A stretch of DNA of 64,000 nt from an uncultured Chloroflexota bacterium (GCA_937974245.1 CALJKV010000011.1:1-64000), one strand, 5' to 3'; positions 7,799 to 18,013 are shown, counted from the first letter of the stretch. Numbers and translations: made by a program. The notes: generated by a model not told the origin, from the sequence alone.

Positions 7799-9757
7799 TT
7801 AGCGCCCCCAGATAATAATATCGTAGACTCCACTGGCAAGCCTGGTTCCGTCTGCTGACCACGCCAGCGCATGTTGGCTGAAAGGTACTTCCGAACGTGT
7901 CAGCGTCTGTACAAGTGTCGCCTCTGTGCCGTCGTCATTGACTGCCCACAAATCAATCACTGGGTTACGTCCATCTGCTGAACCCACTGCCAGCAGCGTA
8001 CCGTCCGGCGACCATGTTAACCCCGCCCTGCGTGACGGTGACGCAATCGTATTCAATGCGGCAAAGGTTTGTGCGTCACGGATGCTGACCGTTTCATCGT
8101 CCATTGTTGCAAGTAGGGTGGTGCCGGAGCGTAACTGGATGGTGCGGGCGTATTTATCTAGTTCGATTGTCGTGACATCATCCAGTGCGCCTAATGTCCA
8201 AATATGGATGACGGGATTAAAAGACACAAAATCAGCAATGCTATTCACATAAAGTCGGGTGCCATCGGCGCTCCACACGGGATCCGCCAGCCCGGCTTCG
8301 GGGAATGTGGCGACCTCTGCCCAGTTGGCTACATCCCAGACACGGATGGTCGAGCGTGCAGTCTGGTTGGAATTGCGGGTCGCGGCAAGCAGACTGCCGT
8401 CCGGGCTAAAATCAAGTTGCCAGACATTATCCCCTGGGGAACTGTCCTCAATCTCAAGCACCTGAAGCCGTTCACCGCTGGCGGCATCCCACAACAGCAC
8501 CCGCACAGGATCGCCCGCTTCAAGCGAGCTTTCTCCTGCTGCAATGAGCCGTCCGTCAGGACTCCACGCCAGCCCCCACAGGAACGCACCATCAGCTTCC
8601 AGTCGCCGCACCTGTGTTTCATCTGAAGCATTCCAGATGTAAACTGTACTGTCGCTGCCGGTCGTCGCGGCGATCTGTTCACCTGACCACGCCAGCGCAT
8701 AGACTGCCCCAATGTCATGCCATACGGTGCTAAGAGACTCACCACTGGTCATATCCACAAGTTCAATAATCCCAGGAAAGTCGGCATAAGCAAGGCGAAT
8801 ACCGTCCGGGTGAGGAGCAAGTCTCATCACCATATCATAATTGCCTGGAACATCTATCTGGGCAACCTGGGTTCCACTGCTTATATCCCATACGAGAATC
8901 TGTACAGGGTTGCGCCCGAAATCTGCGACCAGCAGCGCCCCATCTGGTGACCATACTACGCTGTTAAAACGATCGAAGCGGGCGGATGCTTCAACGGTGA
9001 AGGTGTACAGAGTGCTACCATTTGCGCTATCACTTACGATAATTTCCTGCCGGTCAACCAGTGCCACCAGCGACCCATCCGGTGACGGTATCAGACCTGC
9101 AACCAGCTCACTGCTGCCAGTAATTTCGCCGCTGGCAGCATCAATTGTGATACGCTGGGCCGGGTAAGCCAATACATCCAGAGCCACCAGCGTATTGTTG
9201 GCATCCCAACTGAGCCGCTCTAATCGCTTCCCTTCGTAAGGTGTCACCAACAGGCGTTCACCGCTGGCAACATCCCAGACAATGAGAATCGCTCTTTCGG
9301 GATCCGCACGCGCATACACTGTTCCTGCCAGTTGATCTCCGTCAGGTGACCATTCTAACGCGGTAATCAGGCCGGGTTCATCAATGTTCAGGCTGTGTAT
9401 TATGTCATGTGTGGTGGCATCCCAGATATAGGCAGTCTGGCTGCGAGCGTTAGGGCCAAAACGCATGTTGACCGCATTCCCTCCGGCAATCCGCGAGCCA
9501 TCCGGCGACCAGGTCAACGCCCCCACATAGGGCAGATCGTCGGCAATCAACGGGAGTGGGGTGGCGTTCTCTAGCGCATCGTCATACAACCAGACGCCAT
9601 TTGTGCCACTAACTGCTAGCCTGGCACCTTCGGGCGACCAGGCCATATCCAGTACCTGGCCCCGTCCTGCCAAATGCGCCCGTTCTGTCAGGGTGTTCTG
9701 CGCGAACACCGGCAACACACAAACCACAACACTCATAAGAATCAAAAAACGTTTCAT
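7799..9757 (-). CDS. Secreted WD40 repeat protein
   Basis: 652 residues with a signal peptide (MKRFLILMSVVVCVLPVFAQ, cleavage after FAQ). The rest is a series of about twelve WD40-like repeats, each containing a W-S-P-D-G turn and a closing phrase such as VRLWD or VIVWD (for example AWSPEGARLAV, TWSPDGSRIAG, EWSPDGDQLAG). The number of blades suggests two propellers. Such proteins are interaction platforms; no enzyme motif was seen. It sits in the secreted propeller block with a short upstream gap, so it is probably transcribed alone. The partner is unknown. Confidence 0.85.
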   Translation of the reverse strand: MKRFLILMSVVVCVLPVFAQNTLTERAHLAGRGQVLDMAWSPEGARLAVSGTNGVWLYDDALENATPLPLIADDLPYVGALTWSPDGSRIAGGNAVNMRFGPNARSQTAYIWDATTHDIIHSLNIDEPGLITALEWSPDGDQLAGTVYARADPERAILIVWDVASGERLLVTPYEGKRLERLSWDANNTLVALDVLAYPAQRITIDAASGEITGSSELVAGLIPSPDGSLVALVDRQEIIVSDSANGSTLYTFTVEASARFDRFNSVVWSPDGALLVADFGRNPVQILVWDISSGTQVAQIDVPGNYDMVMRLAPHPDGIRLAYADFPGIIELVDMTSGESLSTVWHDIGAVYALAWSGEQIAATTGSDSTVYIWNASDETQVRRLEADGAFLWGLAWSPDGRLIAAGESSLEAGDPVRVLLWDAASGERLQVLEIEDSSPGDNVWQLDFSPDGSLLAATRNSNQTARSTIRVWDVANWAEVATFPEAGLADPVWSADGTRLYVNSIADFVSFNPVIHIWTLGALDDVTTIELDKYARTIQLRSGTTLLATMDDETVSIRDAQTFAALNTIASPSRRAGLTWSPDGTLLAVGSADGRNPVIDLWAVNDDGTEATLVQTLTRSEVPFSQHALAWSADGTRLASGVYDIIIWGR

Positions 9758-9848
9758 AAGATAATATCTCCTTATTTGTTTCTAAAAGAACATTTCAAAC
9801 AGGAATTACCCTACAGAACAATTGACCTTTTGCCACATGCTGCCACAC

Positions 9849-11549
9849 TCATTGTGGCCGATCGGGAACAGCGATCATCCACAAAGCAGTTGGCGATTCG
9901 TCTTCACCCGATTCAAAAGCCACCCATGCCCCGTCCGGTGACCAGGACGGCGCACCGTCATACCCCGACTCGCTGAAAGTGAGGCGCACCGGTTCCCCAC
10001 CGTCCGCAGAGATGATAAACAGATTGGCAAATTCTATCTGGCCGAAATCGGATGAATAGACAATCCACCGGGCGTCTGGTGACCAACTGGCATCGGTATC
10101 CCCGGAGGGCTGCGTCGTCACCTGGCGCAAATCGCTGCCATCGGGCGCAATCGTGTAAATGTCCCAGTTATCGCTGTCAAATGCGCGACGTTGAAACAGG
10201 ATGCGTTCCCCACTCGGTGACCAGTTGGGCTGATGGTCATCGTAGTCGACCCCAAGTGTAAGCGGCATCAGGTCGCTACCGTCCACCCGAATTTTCCATA
10301 TCGTTCCTATTTGCTCGCCGAACAGCCCAGCACTGTCCACTTCAAAGACAATCCATTCGCCATCGGGCGAGAACGTCGGTTCCAGTGCAAAATCATCGGC
10401 AGTATCGGTTACACGAAAGGGGACGCTGCCATCAGCGTTGGTCGTCCAGATTTCGTCGGTGTCCTCACGGTCAGACGAAAACGCGATCCGCCCTATGACC
10501 CCGTTCCAACTGGTACCGGGCATGTTCACGTTGTCGCTGTCCGGGGTGGTAACAAGCGGCTCGGTTTGCCCGTCGGCAGACAATAACATCAAGTCCGCCG
10601 GGCCATGGTTATAACCGTGGTGAAACCGGGTAAAAAGCATCCGGTCACCACCGGGAGCGAAGGCGGGATTCTGGTCACTGGCTCCCGATGGTGGCTCCGT
10701 AAGCTGCATGGCTCCATCCGAGCGGGTCGTGATTCCGGTAAATGGGTGAACGGCTGCCGCAGTGTCGCCCAGGCACGCGCCCGGGGGTTCATCGCCCAGA
10801 TCAAGCGTTTTAGTCAACCAGGAAAAGCCCAGTGCCGCCGCCTGCGGGCAGTACACCGCCGGGTCGCCAGTGTATTCAACCCCAAATACCGCTTTATTGG
10901 CTTCGATAAAGAGCAGGAGGTTCTGGCACTCCCCGAACTGGAAACACTCCTCGTTCAGCGCCCAGTCGAAATAGCCCACCAATGCATCAATTTGCTCCAG
11001 GTCGTTCTTCAGCCCGATAGAAAGGCCGCGCGCGTGCGCCTGTTCAGAAAGCCAGATATTGTAAGCAATCTGGTCCTCCTCGGTTAAATCAAAACCGGTG
11101 TTGTTTGCATAGCCATTCACGTTATCGGGGTCAACGCCGTCGCAACCCCGCTTCACGGCTAAATCAAAACGGGCTGTCATGGCTGAAGTGAGCAGGTCAA
11201 TTCTGCGGATGTCCAACCAACGTTCCCCCGCCCATCCTTCTAATGGGTTGCCTAAAACCACGTCGGGGAAATCACCTGCATCGTCGCGCCAATCCTCCCA
11301 ACTACCGGCGCTGAAGTAACAAATCACCACACGACCATCGGCGTGTAATCTGTCAAATGTCGCTAGGGGAACGTCAAATAGATCAATGTCATACATCGCA
11401 ACATCCCAGGCGGTGCTGATCTCCCCTGATAGCTGCAACTGCCAGGTTGTGCCGGGCACCGGCTGCCAGATCGCATCGCTACTATCCTGGGCAAAGATTG
11501 CTGTGCTGCACAGGAACATCAGCAATACGAAGCCTATCCACTTTTTCAT
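9849..11549 (-). CDS. Secreted GH114-like endo-alpha-1,4-polygalactosaminidase domain fused to a PD40 propeller
   Basis: 566 residues, signal peptide at 1-20 (cleavage after FAQ). Residues about 25-255 match the TM1410/GH114 fold: WQLQLSG near the start, VVICYFSAGSWE, GCDGVDPDNVNGY, LSIGLKNDL and DWALNEECFQF, with acidic residues at the usual strand ends. GH114 enzymes cleave galactosaminoglycans in exopolysaccharide. Residues about 285-566 hold PD40/TolB repeats (PAFAPGGDRMLF, PTFSPDGEWIVF, PNWSPSGERILF, PSWSPDGAWVAF). The fusion suggests a secreted polysaccharide-acting enzyme with a binding propeller. The family call rests on motif reading only. Confidence 0.75.
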   Translation of the reverse strand: MKKWIGFVLLMFLCSTAIFAQDSSDAIWQPVPGTTWQLQLSGEISTAWDVAMYDIDLFDVPLATFDRLHADGRVVICYFSAGSWEDWRDDAGDFPDVVLGNPLEGWAGERWLDIRRIDLLTSAMTARFDLAVKRGCDGVDPDNVNGYANNTGFDLTEEDQIAYNIWLSEQAHARGLSIGLKNDLEQIDALVGYFDWALNEECFQFGECQNLLLFIEANKAVFGVEYTGDPAVYCPQAAALGFSWLTKTLDLGDEPPGACLGDTAAAVHPFTGITTRSDGAMQLTEPPSGASDQNPAFAPGGDRMLFTRFHHGYNHGPADLMLLSADGQTEPLVTTPDSDNVNMPGTSWNGVIGRIAFSSDREDTDEIWTTNADGSVPFRVTDTADDFALEPTFSPDGEWIVFEVDSAGLFGEQIGTIWKIRVDGSDLMPLTLGVDYDDHQPNWSPSGERILFQRRAFDSDNWDIYTIAPDGSDLRQVTTQPSGDTDASWSPDARWIVYSSDFGQIEFANLFIISADGGEPVRLTFSESGYDGAPSWSPDGAWVAFESGEDESPTALWMIAVPDRPQ

Positions 11550-11624
11550 GACTGCCTCCCCTTTGCATTTTTGCTTGATGACCTGAATTGCAGCATCACC
11601 GTGTCATTGCTGGCTCGTTCTTTG

Positions 11625-12902
11625 CTATTCTTCAAAATAGAAGACATAACCCAGCGCTACAAACGCATAACCGCCGTCAACTACCGCAGCCGTACTCCTG
11701 AATTGTTGCAGAGAGGTGTCGAGGTCATTCGCTTGATAGACCAGCGTGAGCTGTTGGCCCGGCTCCGGCGGCAAACGCAGCATCGAAACACCGATCATAT
11801 TGTTTGGCTGACTGCGGTGGGCACTCAGTAACCATTGACCATCCGGCGTTACGGCGGCGTTTTGGCTACTGTAGAAAGTGGGTGCAATACCGGTGCTGTC
11901 CGGCTCATAAAACTGATCCCGGCCACTCACATTCGAGAAATCGGCCAGCGGCCAGGAAGCCGCGCTGGCAATATCGTAGTAGTACAGGTTAGATAAACCG
12001 ACAATCTCCCTATGGATAGCGCCGACCACCAGGCCGGAACTGTCGCCCGACCAGGCCAGGCCAAGCGGCCACAAACCACTCCCCTTTTCTCCCGTAGCGG
12101 CAAAATCCGGCAGCCCCGCAAATTGTTCATAGGGCATAAGCTGGCGCGGACTGCCATTATCAACAAGGTCTAACAGCCAGATACCGCTTTGTCCCGATTC
12201 AGGGTTGCTTCCATCGTAGACAATGACGGCAATCGTCGTGCCATCGGGGGATACAGCGGCAGGCCCCTCGAAATATGGCGAGGACATGTAGGTAATCGGC
12301 AGTGTATTGCCAATACTGGTTGTGAGGTCTTGCAGCATTTGTGGCGCATCGTCTGTGATTGACATCCGCATTAGTTGCAGCGATAAGCGCGTCCCATCGT
12401 CAGTTTGGAAAGATTCAGAACGGAAAAAGTAGATGGTTTCGCCATCGGGATGCCACATTGGGGCATAATCCAGAAGCCCATTTCGTACCCTGAAAATGGG
12501 ACCTTCGACGCCATCGTCGGTCAGTTTAGTGTTCGTGGCAGTACGTACATCAAAAAGCCAGAGGTCACTTTCCAGGGCGAGGTGCATGACATCTTCTGAC
12601 CAGACGGCATACTGCCCATCAGGGGAGATATGAAGCGCATCATTTGCCACTCGCAAGCGACTCTCGGTCGCCTCTGAACATAACTCGGAAGCATCGGTAT
12701 AGACGCATAGTTTACCGTTGTTTGCCATGATGAAATACGTGCCATCCGACGACATCCGAACGAGCGGGGCAACATCCTCCGGTACGAATGTAGTCACAGG
12801 GTGTATGGCTGTGGTCGTCAGTTCGCCGTTGTCGCTCTGGGCTACAGTTATGCCGATGGTGCTGAGCAGTATAAGTGTGATAATCAATAGATTGCGTTTC
12901 AT
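11625..12902 (-). CDS. Secreted PD40/TolB-like propeller protein
   Basis: About 425 residues from the ATG at 12902, chosen because GGGAG lies 9 bases upstream and a signal peptide (MKRNLLIITLILLSTIGITVAQ) starts there; the frame extends ten codons further. Repeats such as HISPDGQYAVWS, MWHPDGETIYFF, AVSPDGTTIAVI and AVTPDGQWLLSA indicate a six- or seven-bladed propeller of the PD40 type. No catalytic residues were seen. It belongs to the same family of secreted propellers as its neighbours but has diverged from them. Role unknown. Confidence 0.75.
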   Translation of the reverse strand: MKRNLLIITLILLSTIGITVAQSDNGELTTTAIHPVTTFVPEDVAPLVRMSSDGTYFIMANNGKLCVYTDASELCSEATESRLRVANDALHISPDGQYAVWSEDVMHLALESDLWLFDVRTATNTKLTDDGVEGPIFRVRNGLLDYAPMWHPDGETIYFFRSESFQTDDGTRLSLQLMRMSITDDAPQMLQDLTTSIGNTLPITYMSSPYFEGPAAVSPDGTTIAVIVYDGSNPESGQSGIWLLDLVDNGSPRQLMPYEQFAGLPDFAATGEKGSGLWPLGLAWSGDSSGLVVGAIHREIVGLSNLYYYDIASAASWPLADFSNVSGRDQFYEPDSTGIAPTFYSSQNAAVTPDGQWLLSAHRSQPNNMIGVSMLRLPPEPGQQLTLVYQANDLDTSLQQFRSTAAVVDGGYAFVALGYVFYFEE

Positions 12903-12932
12903 TGCATTCATCTCCCTTCTGTGTCTCTTCAT

Positions 12933-13315
12933 AAAAAGCTAAATGGCTCCAATTGAGTTGTACATCACTATCGTTGGTATAAGATACGGTTAACCGCTGC
13001 GACGACATGAAGCCCTCACGGTAGTTTCCATATTTTGTGAGTATGGCGCGTTTTGAGCCGGATGGCGGCAGATGCGGGCTTGGCTTTTTCCTCCCGTTAC
13101 ACCACGGAAACTTGCCAAACTCAAAACTATTGTGGAGCTATCTCTGGACCTGACTGACTTCATCGAAGCGCGCAAATTATCGTTATCTGAGCCGCAACAT
13201 CGCTACATTACTCACTGGATTTTCGCTGCAACGGATGTTCTGCCAACCAAAGCCCAGATATACCTGTCACTAGATCACCCACCCGAGAGGGGGATCATAC
13301 TGGCCGAAAGCAGCC
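12933..13315. other. Gap with possible transposase remnant
   Basis: Between two - strand secreted genes. A 99-codon + strand frame (13072-13371) reads KTIVELSLDLTDFIEARKLS, followed by LSEPQHRYITHWIFAAT, faintly like the N-terminus of some DDE transposases, but it runs into the antisense of the cellulase gene and has no partner. It is most likely a decayed insertion-sequence fragment or chance. No promoter or RNA was recognised with confidence. Confidence 0.3.
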
Positions 13316-15103
13316 TTAATCCCCACTATTCGAGGGCCGCCGCACGTTTAAGCTCCAGTTGGCAAGGATGACCTCGATCACGTCGTTTGTTGTAACGCTG
13401 GTGTGGTTGCCAGGGTCCCCGCCATGCCAAAAGTCAAAGTCGTCATTTTCTGCATTGTGTGGCGGCCAGGATGGGTTCCACATCCAGAAAGCGTGATTTA
13501 AGCCATGTTGCTCGAACCAGGTCATCTCATCCCCCATGAAATCGGCTGCATTCGGAACCCAACGCATCAGACCATACTCATTCACAGCAACAGGTACACC
13601 CCCATGCTCGGCCTTGAAGTCGTCAATGGTTGCGAGGTAACCCTCGAGCCAGGTCCGATCAAATGTGTCCAGGGAACCATCGTAGTTCAGGTCAATCGTA
13701 CCGGGATACGTATTGGTGATTGGCAGCGTCTGATGGGTATATTCATCTTGTGGCTCATACTGGTGCACCGTGTAGACCACACGCGGATCGTCAACGGGCT
13801 TTAGATATGGCAGCCACCGTACTGCACCCCATCCCATGCCACTGACCAGAATCGGCGTGTTAGTGTCCACGTCGCGGATGGCCGTGACAATACGCGGATA
13901 GAACTGATTCCAATCGTAGAGCGTATCGGCATAAGCTGGATAGAATTCGTCTGGATCATAAATGTCCAATAATCTGCCTGCCGCATTTGGCTCGCACATC
14001 AGATCATAGCCGACGACAATGGGGTTGCCACCGTACCGCGCCGCCGTGTAACGCCACATCTCGACCCAGGCATCTTGTGCGCCCTGGTCGGTCCACACAT
14101 TTTCAACCACCAGTGCCGGATTATCCTGTGCCTCGACAACGTCATCGTAGAATGTCCAATCGCTGCGACCTGGCCCGGTACGGAAGGTGATGACGGCGAA
14201 CATATCCGCATTGGCGATCATCGTCAGCATGTTGTCCAGGTCGGCTTGTACGTCTTCGTCCAGCACGTAGGGCGGTGTCTCGGTGAACAGGCCGGGGCCG
14301 GAGATGTTGACGTAGTTTGCGCCCAGTGCTGCCAATCGGTCGAAATCCTCCTGGGTGTATGGCGGCCCAACATGGCCCGATCCCAAGAACTCGTCACCAT
14401 CCACAGCGGGCACAACGATCCGCTGCCAAGTGTTGATCCCACGTAGCTGAGTCGGCCCAGTCCACAACGCGAACTTGTCGAACACAGTTGAGTACGGCGC
14501 TGTGTCACCAACCATTAATCCCAGATTGTCAATCCACATAGAGCCAGCTTGTGATTCGTTTACCACAAACGACACTTCCACAATCTGCGCTGGGTCGAGT
14601 TGGGTAACACCACTTCCGCCTACCCAGTCTGCTTTGGCAAAAGCGTCCCAGGGCAGCACAACTTTTGCCCAGGCATCACCAGGTGCCTGCAGGCGAGCCT
14701 CAAAAGGGGTTAAGCCGCCAGCATCAGGGTTCGTCTGGGTCGGATCTGCAATATTAAGAACCGCCGTCACGTTTAAGCCCGACCGGTCACTGCGCCAGAA
14801 GAAATACAGGCCATCAGCATCCGTCCAATTCGCGTTTCCAGCCACGTCCCTCCCACATCCTGGATAGCTCCCTGCACCGGTATTAAAAGAGAGGCGCAAC
14901 GCGCCCTGGCTGTTATAGCCTGGTTCGTCCAGCACACATGTAAACGCGCTACCATCCTCGTAAAACCACCATCGGTCGTCGAAATTACCACTATCGAAGT
15001 CATCGACCAATCCACCAGTATCTTGACTGAGTGTCACGGATGGTGACAGCAGCCCAGCCAACACAGAACAGACCATGCAGAGTAGTGTTGTTCTCGACAG
15101 CAT
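13316..15103 (-). CDS. Secreted GH5-like glycoside hydrolase (cellulase family) with N-terminal carbohydrate-binding-like domain
   Basis: About 595 residues from the ATG at 15103, chosen for the ribosome site AGAGGTGGG and the signal peptide starting MLSRTTLLCMVCSVLAGLL; ten more codons are open upstream. After the signal, about 150 residues form a beta-rich domain like those that bind sugars (DDFDSGNFDDRWWFYEDG, then WIDNLGLM). The catalytic half starts with RGINTWQRIV. The expected GH5 acid/base glutamate lies in YDLMCEPN, and the nucleophile glutamate in VAVNEYGLMRW. HAFWMWNPSWPPH carries the late tryptophan of clan A barrels. Cleavage of a beta-glucan or mannan is inferred; the substrate is not known. 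Confidence 0.8.
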   Translation of the reverse strand: MLSRTTLLCMVCSVLAGLLSPSVTLSQDTGGLVDDFDSGNFDDRWWFYEDGSAFTCVLDEPGYNSQGALRLSFNTGAGSYPGCGRDVAGNANWTDADGLYFFWRSDRSGLNVTAVLNIADPTQTNPDAGGLTPFEARLQAPGDAWAKVVLPWDAFAKADWVGGSGVTQLDPAQIVEVSFVVNESQAGSMWIDNLGLMVGDTAPYSTVFDKFALWTGPTQLRGINTWQRIVVPAVDGDEFLGSGHVGPPYTQEDFDRLAALGANYVNISGPGLFTETPPYVLDEDVQADLDNMLTMIANADMFAVITFRTGPGRSDWTFYDDVVEAQDNPALVVENVWTDQGAQDAWVEMWRYTAARYGGNPIVVGYDLMCEPNAAGRLLDIYDPDEFYPAYADTLYDWNQFYPRIVTAIRDVDTNTPILVSGMGWGAVRWLPYLKPVDDPRVVYTVHQYEPQDEYTHQTLPITNTYPGTIDLNYDGSLDTFDRTWLEGYLATIDDFKAEHGGVPVAVNEYGLMRWVPNAADFMGDEMTWFEQHGLNHAFWMWNPSWPPHNAENDDFDFWHGGDPGNHTSVTTNDVIEVILANWSLNVRRPSNSGD

Positions 15104-15234
15104 ATCCCACCTCTTACTTGTAGACCGCTTCACACTACAGATGTTTCGTTATTCAGTATATCGTATTTTACGCAGACAGACTGACGATTATGAGCTGTCC
15201 CCCATATTCGTCGTGATTGCAAGGAAAACGTTCG

Positions 15235-16479
15235 TTATTCCGGCAACAAGGTGGTCGAGGCGATCAATGCCAGGTCGCGCTGGTAAATCGCCTCCACAAA
15301 TAGCCGGAAAATCACTCCTGATTCCGGGATTCCTGGCACACTGGGTTGGGACTCGTTGCCGGGTATCGGCGCCGTGATGGGCAAAACGGCCACCGTATAA
15401 CCCGACTCATAGCCAATCACAACCGGCTCGCCAATGACACCATTCCGATCAGCGACCAACTGGGAGAAGCGGGTTTTCTGTATTAATGAAACGGCGGTTT
15501 CCATCCGTGTTGAGAGTTCAGCAGCCGCAACTTTGGCCTCCGCCGCGTTAGGGTAAACCAGCATCAGCAGTGTGATTTCCTGGTCAGCCCCATCCCACAC
15601 ATCCGCCAGGGCAAATGCCTGATAAGGAGGCAGTGTCCCAAAAGTGGTAAGAGCCGTGCGCACGTTGTCGGGGACATCAGTAAGCAGATCACCAGTCAAC
15701 ATACCCACATCCGTAAAATTCAGGATAAGGAGCTGCGCCACCGTACCGGCGTCATCTGCTGCCCTGACCAGTGCAGCCATCGCCGGGTTATCCGCTAACG
15801 AGGGAATCGCCCCCTCATACGCACCAAGTATATTCTGAACCACACTGTAATCGGCTGAGTCGGCCAAGTAGCCCGGTAAGACGGCCAATGGTTCGTTCCG
15901 TCCCAGGTAGCCGCCAAAAGGATTAGCCACATTGTGATCTTGCAGGTTGATCTTCATCCCTTCTTCGCAACCCTCCGGCCCGCACCACACCGACACATCA
16001 CCAATCGCTGTTTCGGTAAATTCCCGCGCCGTGTAAGCCATTGCAATCGCGTCGGCGTCAAAATTGCCGCCAAGAATCATCCCCCTAGAGGGTGGATTGC
16101 CAAAAATCAGACTGCGGTCTATATCAGCGAAAATGAAGCCAACTAAGGGCTGCATTTCTTCAATATAGGCTAGCAGATACGACATCTCCATTCCAGCGCC
16201 CAGCCCCCTCATCGTTGCTAGCCACAGCCTACCCTCTTCGGTTTGCATGGCTTCCGCACTTCGCAACGGCGCGTTGGTAATGCCGCGCATGGCTTCCATC
16301 ATCCGGTAATCAGCATAGCTGACTACCGGGGAACCGGCCTGGGTAGCCGCATTATCCGGCACAAGGGCCAGCATTTCAAGCAGTGGGCTGGATCCTTCAT
16401 CCTGGGCGGCAGCAAGAAAAACCGCCAACATTCCTAAAAGTAGTCCTATAAGAAGTGCGGTGATACGGTATACCGCCAT
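15235..16479 (-). CDS. Secreted protein of unknown function
   Basis: 414 residues with a long hydrophobic signal (ITALLIGLLLGMLAVFLAAAQ, cleavage probably after AAA). The mature part is alanine-, leucine- and acidic-rich, with two cysteines in WCGPEGCEEG near residue 165 that may form a disulfide. Helical segments and a late strand (VVIGYESGYTVAVLPI) are visible but no repeat or catalytic motif. It lies between the cellulase and another secreted protein, all on the - strand. Not recognised. Confidence 0.6.
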   Translation of the reverse strand: MAVYRITALLIGLLLGMLAVFLAAAQDEGSSPLLEMLALVPDNAATQAGSPVVSYADYRMMEAMRGITNAPLRSAEAMQTEEGRLWLATMRGLGAGMEMSYLLAYIEEMQPLVGFIFADIDRSLIFGNPPSRGMILGGNFDADAIAMAYTAREFTETAIGDVSVWCGPEGCEEGMKINLQDHNVANPFGGYLGRNEPLAVLPGYLADSADYSVVQNILGAYEGAIPSLADNPAMAALVRAADDAGTVAQLLILNFTDVGMLTGDLLTDVPDNVRTALTTFGTLPPYQAFALADVWDGADQEITLLMLVYPNAAEAKVAAAELSTRMETAVSLIQKTRFSQLVADRNGVIGEPVVIGYESGYTVAVLPITAPIPGNESQPSVPGIPESGVIFRLFVEAIYQRDLALIASTTLLPE

Positions 16480-16656
16480 GTTGCAAATTCCTTTCTTTCA
16501 AAAAAGGATTTTAAACAGGTTAGGTTTAAACACGACTGGGGGTGTCCTTGCCGGGCAACCATGAGCGCCGCACCACCTGTCACGTTTCCCTGACCGGTAT
16601 AAAGAACGGGGGGCATAAGCCTCCCGTTCGTGATTCCACTACAGCAGATTGATGAC

Positions 16657-17529
16657 CTATTTACCGGTATCACTCTGGGTCTCTGCCGTCCCCACATGAA
16701 AGGCCATTACATAGTCACCCGTCGCCCCCTCATAGCTGCTCACCAGGAAGTTGATGAAGTTCAGGTTTGGGTCGTCGTGCAGTTCCAGAAGACCGGTATC
16801 AACCATCAAGTACGAGTCCAGTGGGCCACCGGGCAGTACACCGTTCACAATGCTGACACCGTACTCGTCCAGGCTCGGCCCTTGCGTATAGCAGCTCTCC
16901 GTGCCAGCGTCATCGCATACGAAGGGGAGATTGTCCGCGTCCATAATCACATTGTAGTCCGCATCCACACGTCCCAGCAGCGGGTCTACACTTGATTCCA
17001 GGCTTGCCAGCGAGTAGACGACAATCGGGATATTCGCTTCCACCATAGCCGGAGTCACGCGCACGGCGTAGGGATCGCCAACATTGTCCGCCGGAGTCAC
17101 AGCCATCCCTTCCAGGATCAACACAAATTCGCCCCGTGCATTGTTATAGCCACCCACTACGAGCGAAATCGTCTGAAAACCGGTGGGGTCATTGTGATGA
17201 AACGTGATCTGCGAACTGGTATTGGATGAATCTACTTCTCCCGACGAAGGAAGATAGGCGCCATAGCTCGCTGCTTGAGGTGCATCGTCCACACAGACAC
17301 CGCTCATGTTTTCGCCCAGGACGGCCAATACCGGATCAAACCCATTGATGCCAATCGCGGTAGCCGTATAGGTGAAACCCGCCCGCATCTGAACCACCTG
17401 AAACTGAATCCCGTTGGTGAAACTGACCCCGTTATCACAGTTGACGGTGATCTCCCCGACATCCTGCGCCACAGTCGTCGAAACCCCAACGAGCGCAACC
17501 AACAAAATGACAAATACGATCTTCTTCAT
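16657..17529 (-). CDS. Secreted beta-rich protein of unknown function
   Basis: About 290 residues from ATG 17529, chosen because a ribosome site (CAGGAG) precedes it and the signal peptide MKKIVFVILLVALVGVSTTVAQ begins there; the open frame extends 23 codons upstream without a good start. The mature part has paired cysteines (NCDNG; VCVDDA; VCDDAGTESCYTQG) and repeated strands ending in G-x-Y-x-L or G-D-Y-V-M-A-F, like pre-peptidase or other extracellular beta-sandwich domains. No enzyme motif was seen. It probably faces the cell exterior with its neighbours. Confidence 0.65.
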   Translation of the reverse strand: MKKIVFVILLVALVGVSTTVAQDVGEITVNCDNGVSFTNGIQFQVVQMRAGFTYTATAIGINGFDPVLAVLGENMSGVCVDDAPQAASYGAYLPSSGEVDSSNTSSQITFHHNDPTGFQTISLVVGGYNNARGEFVLILEGMAVTPADNVGDPYAVRVTPAMVEANIPIVVYSLASLESSVDPLLGRVDADYNVIMDADNLPFVCDDAGTESCYTQGPSLDEYGVSIVNGVLPGGPLDSYLMVDTGLLELHDDPNLNFINFLVSSYEGATGDYVMAFHVGTAETQSDTGK

Positions 17530-17599
17530 GGAAAACACTCCTGTTGCTAGACCTGCTTGACGATCAGACTTACTGCTCAATACCGATGAAAGACCCATA

Positions 17600-18013
17600 T
17601 CAATCCTGCGCCTTCTCTATCGGCAGAATACCCGCATTATTGAAAGTAACGATGCGCCATTCACTGTTTTCTTTTGCCACAACAATAGATGTAATCGCTT
17701 TCTCAAAAGGGAATTCGGCATGATGAAAATAGTTCACCGTTTCAACATGGGCGACATCCGCTCGGATAAAACGCATACACGCAATTTCCATTTCCATCCG
17801 ACTATTGCAATACCGATTTTCAAACAACTTCCGGTAATCTTGTGCAATGGCTTCACGCCCCTGCACTTTTAAGCCCCAAACCAAACGATATTCGCCATCC
17901 TCCACAAACGAGCGGGCAAAAGCATAGCCATCGCAGTTGTTCCATGCGGTCTCAACGTCTTTGAGAACCTGCCTGATGGTGGCTCTGTCCTGCATCGTCT
18001 GAGTCCCTGACAT
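17600..18013 (-). CDS. SnoaL-like / NTF2-fold small protein
   Basis: 137 residues starting after a strong ribosome site (AAAGGAGGC). The layout fits the SgcJ/EcaC-type NTF2 fold: an N-terminal helix pair (IRQVLKDVETAWNNCDGYAFARSFVEDGEYRLVWG), GREAIAQDYRKLFENRY, then antiparallel strands ending EWRIVTFNNAGI. Members bind small molecules or act as isomerase-like or association domains. No signal peptide, so cytoplasmic. It lies downstream of the LuxR-type gene in the same direction with a 110-base gap; no functional link is proven. Confidence 0.7.
   Translation of the reverse strand: MSGTQTMQDRATIRQVLKDVETAWNNCDGYAFARSFVEDGEYRLVWGLKVQGREAIAQDYRKLFENRYCNSRMEMEIACMRFIRADVAHVETVNYFHHAEFPFEKAITSIVVAKENSEWRIVTFNNAGILPIEKAQD

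Noticed and set aside
13072..13371. 99-codon + strand frame as a gene
   Set aside because: Overlaps the cellulase gene in antisense at its end and has only faint resemblance to a transposase start.
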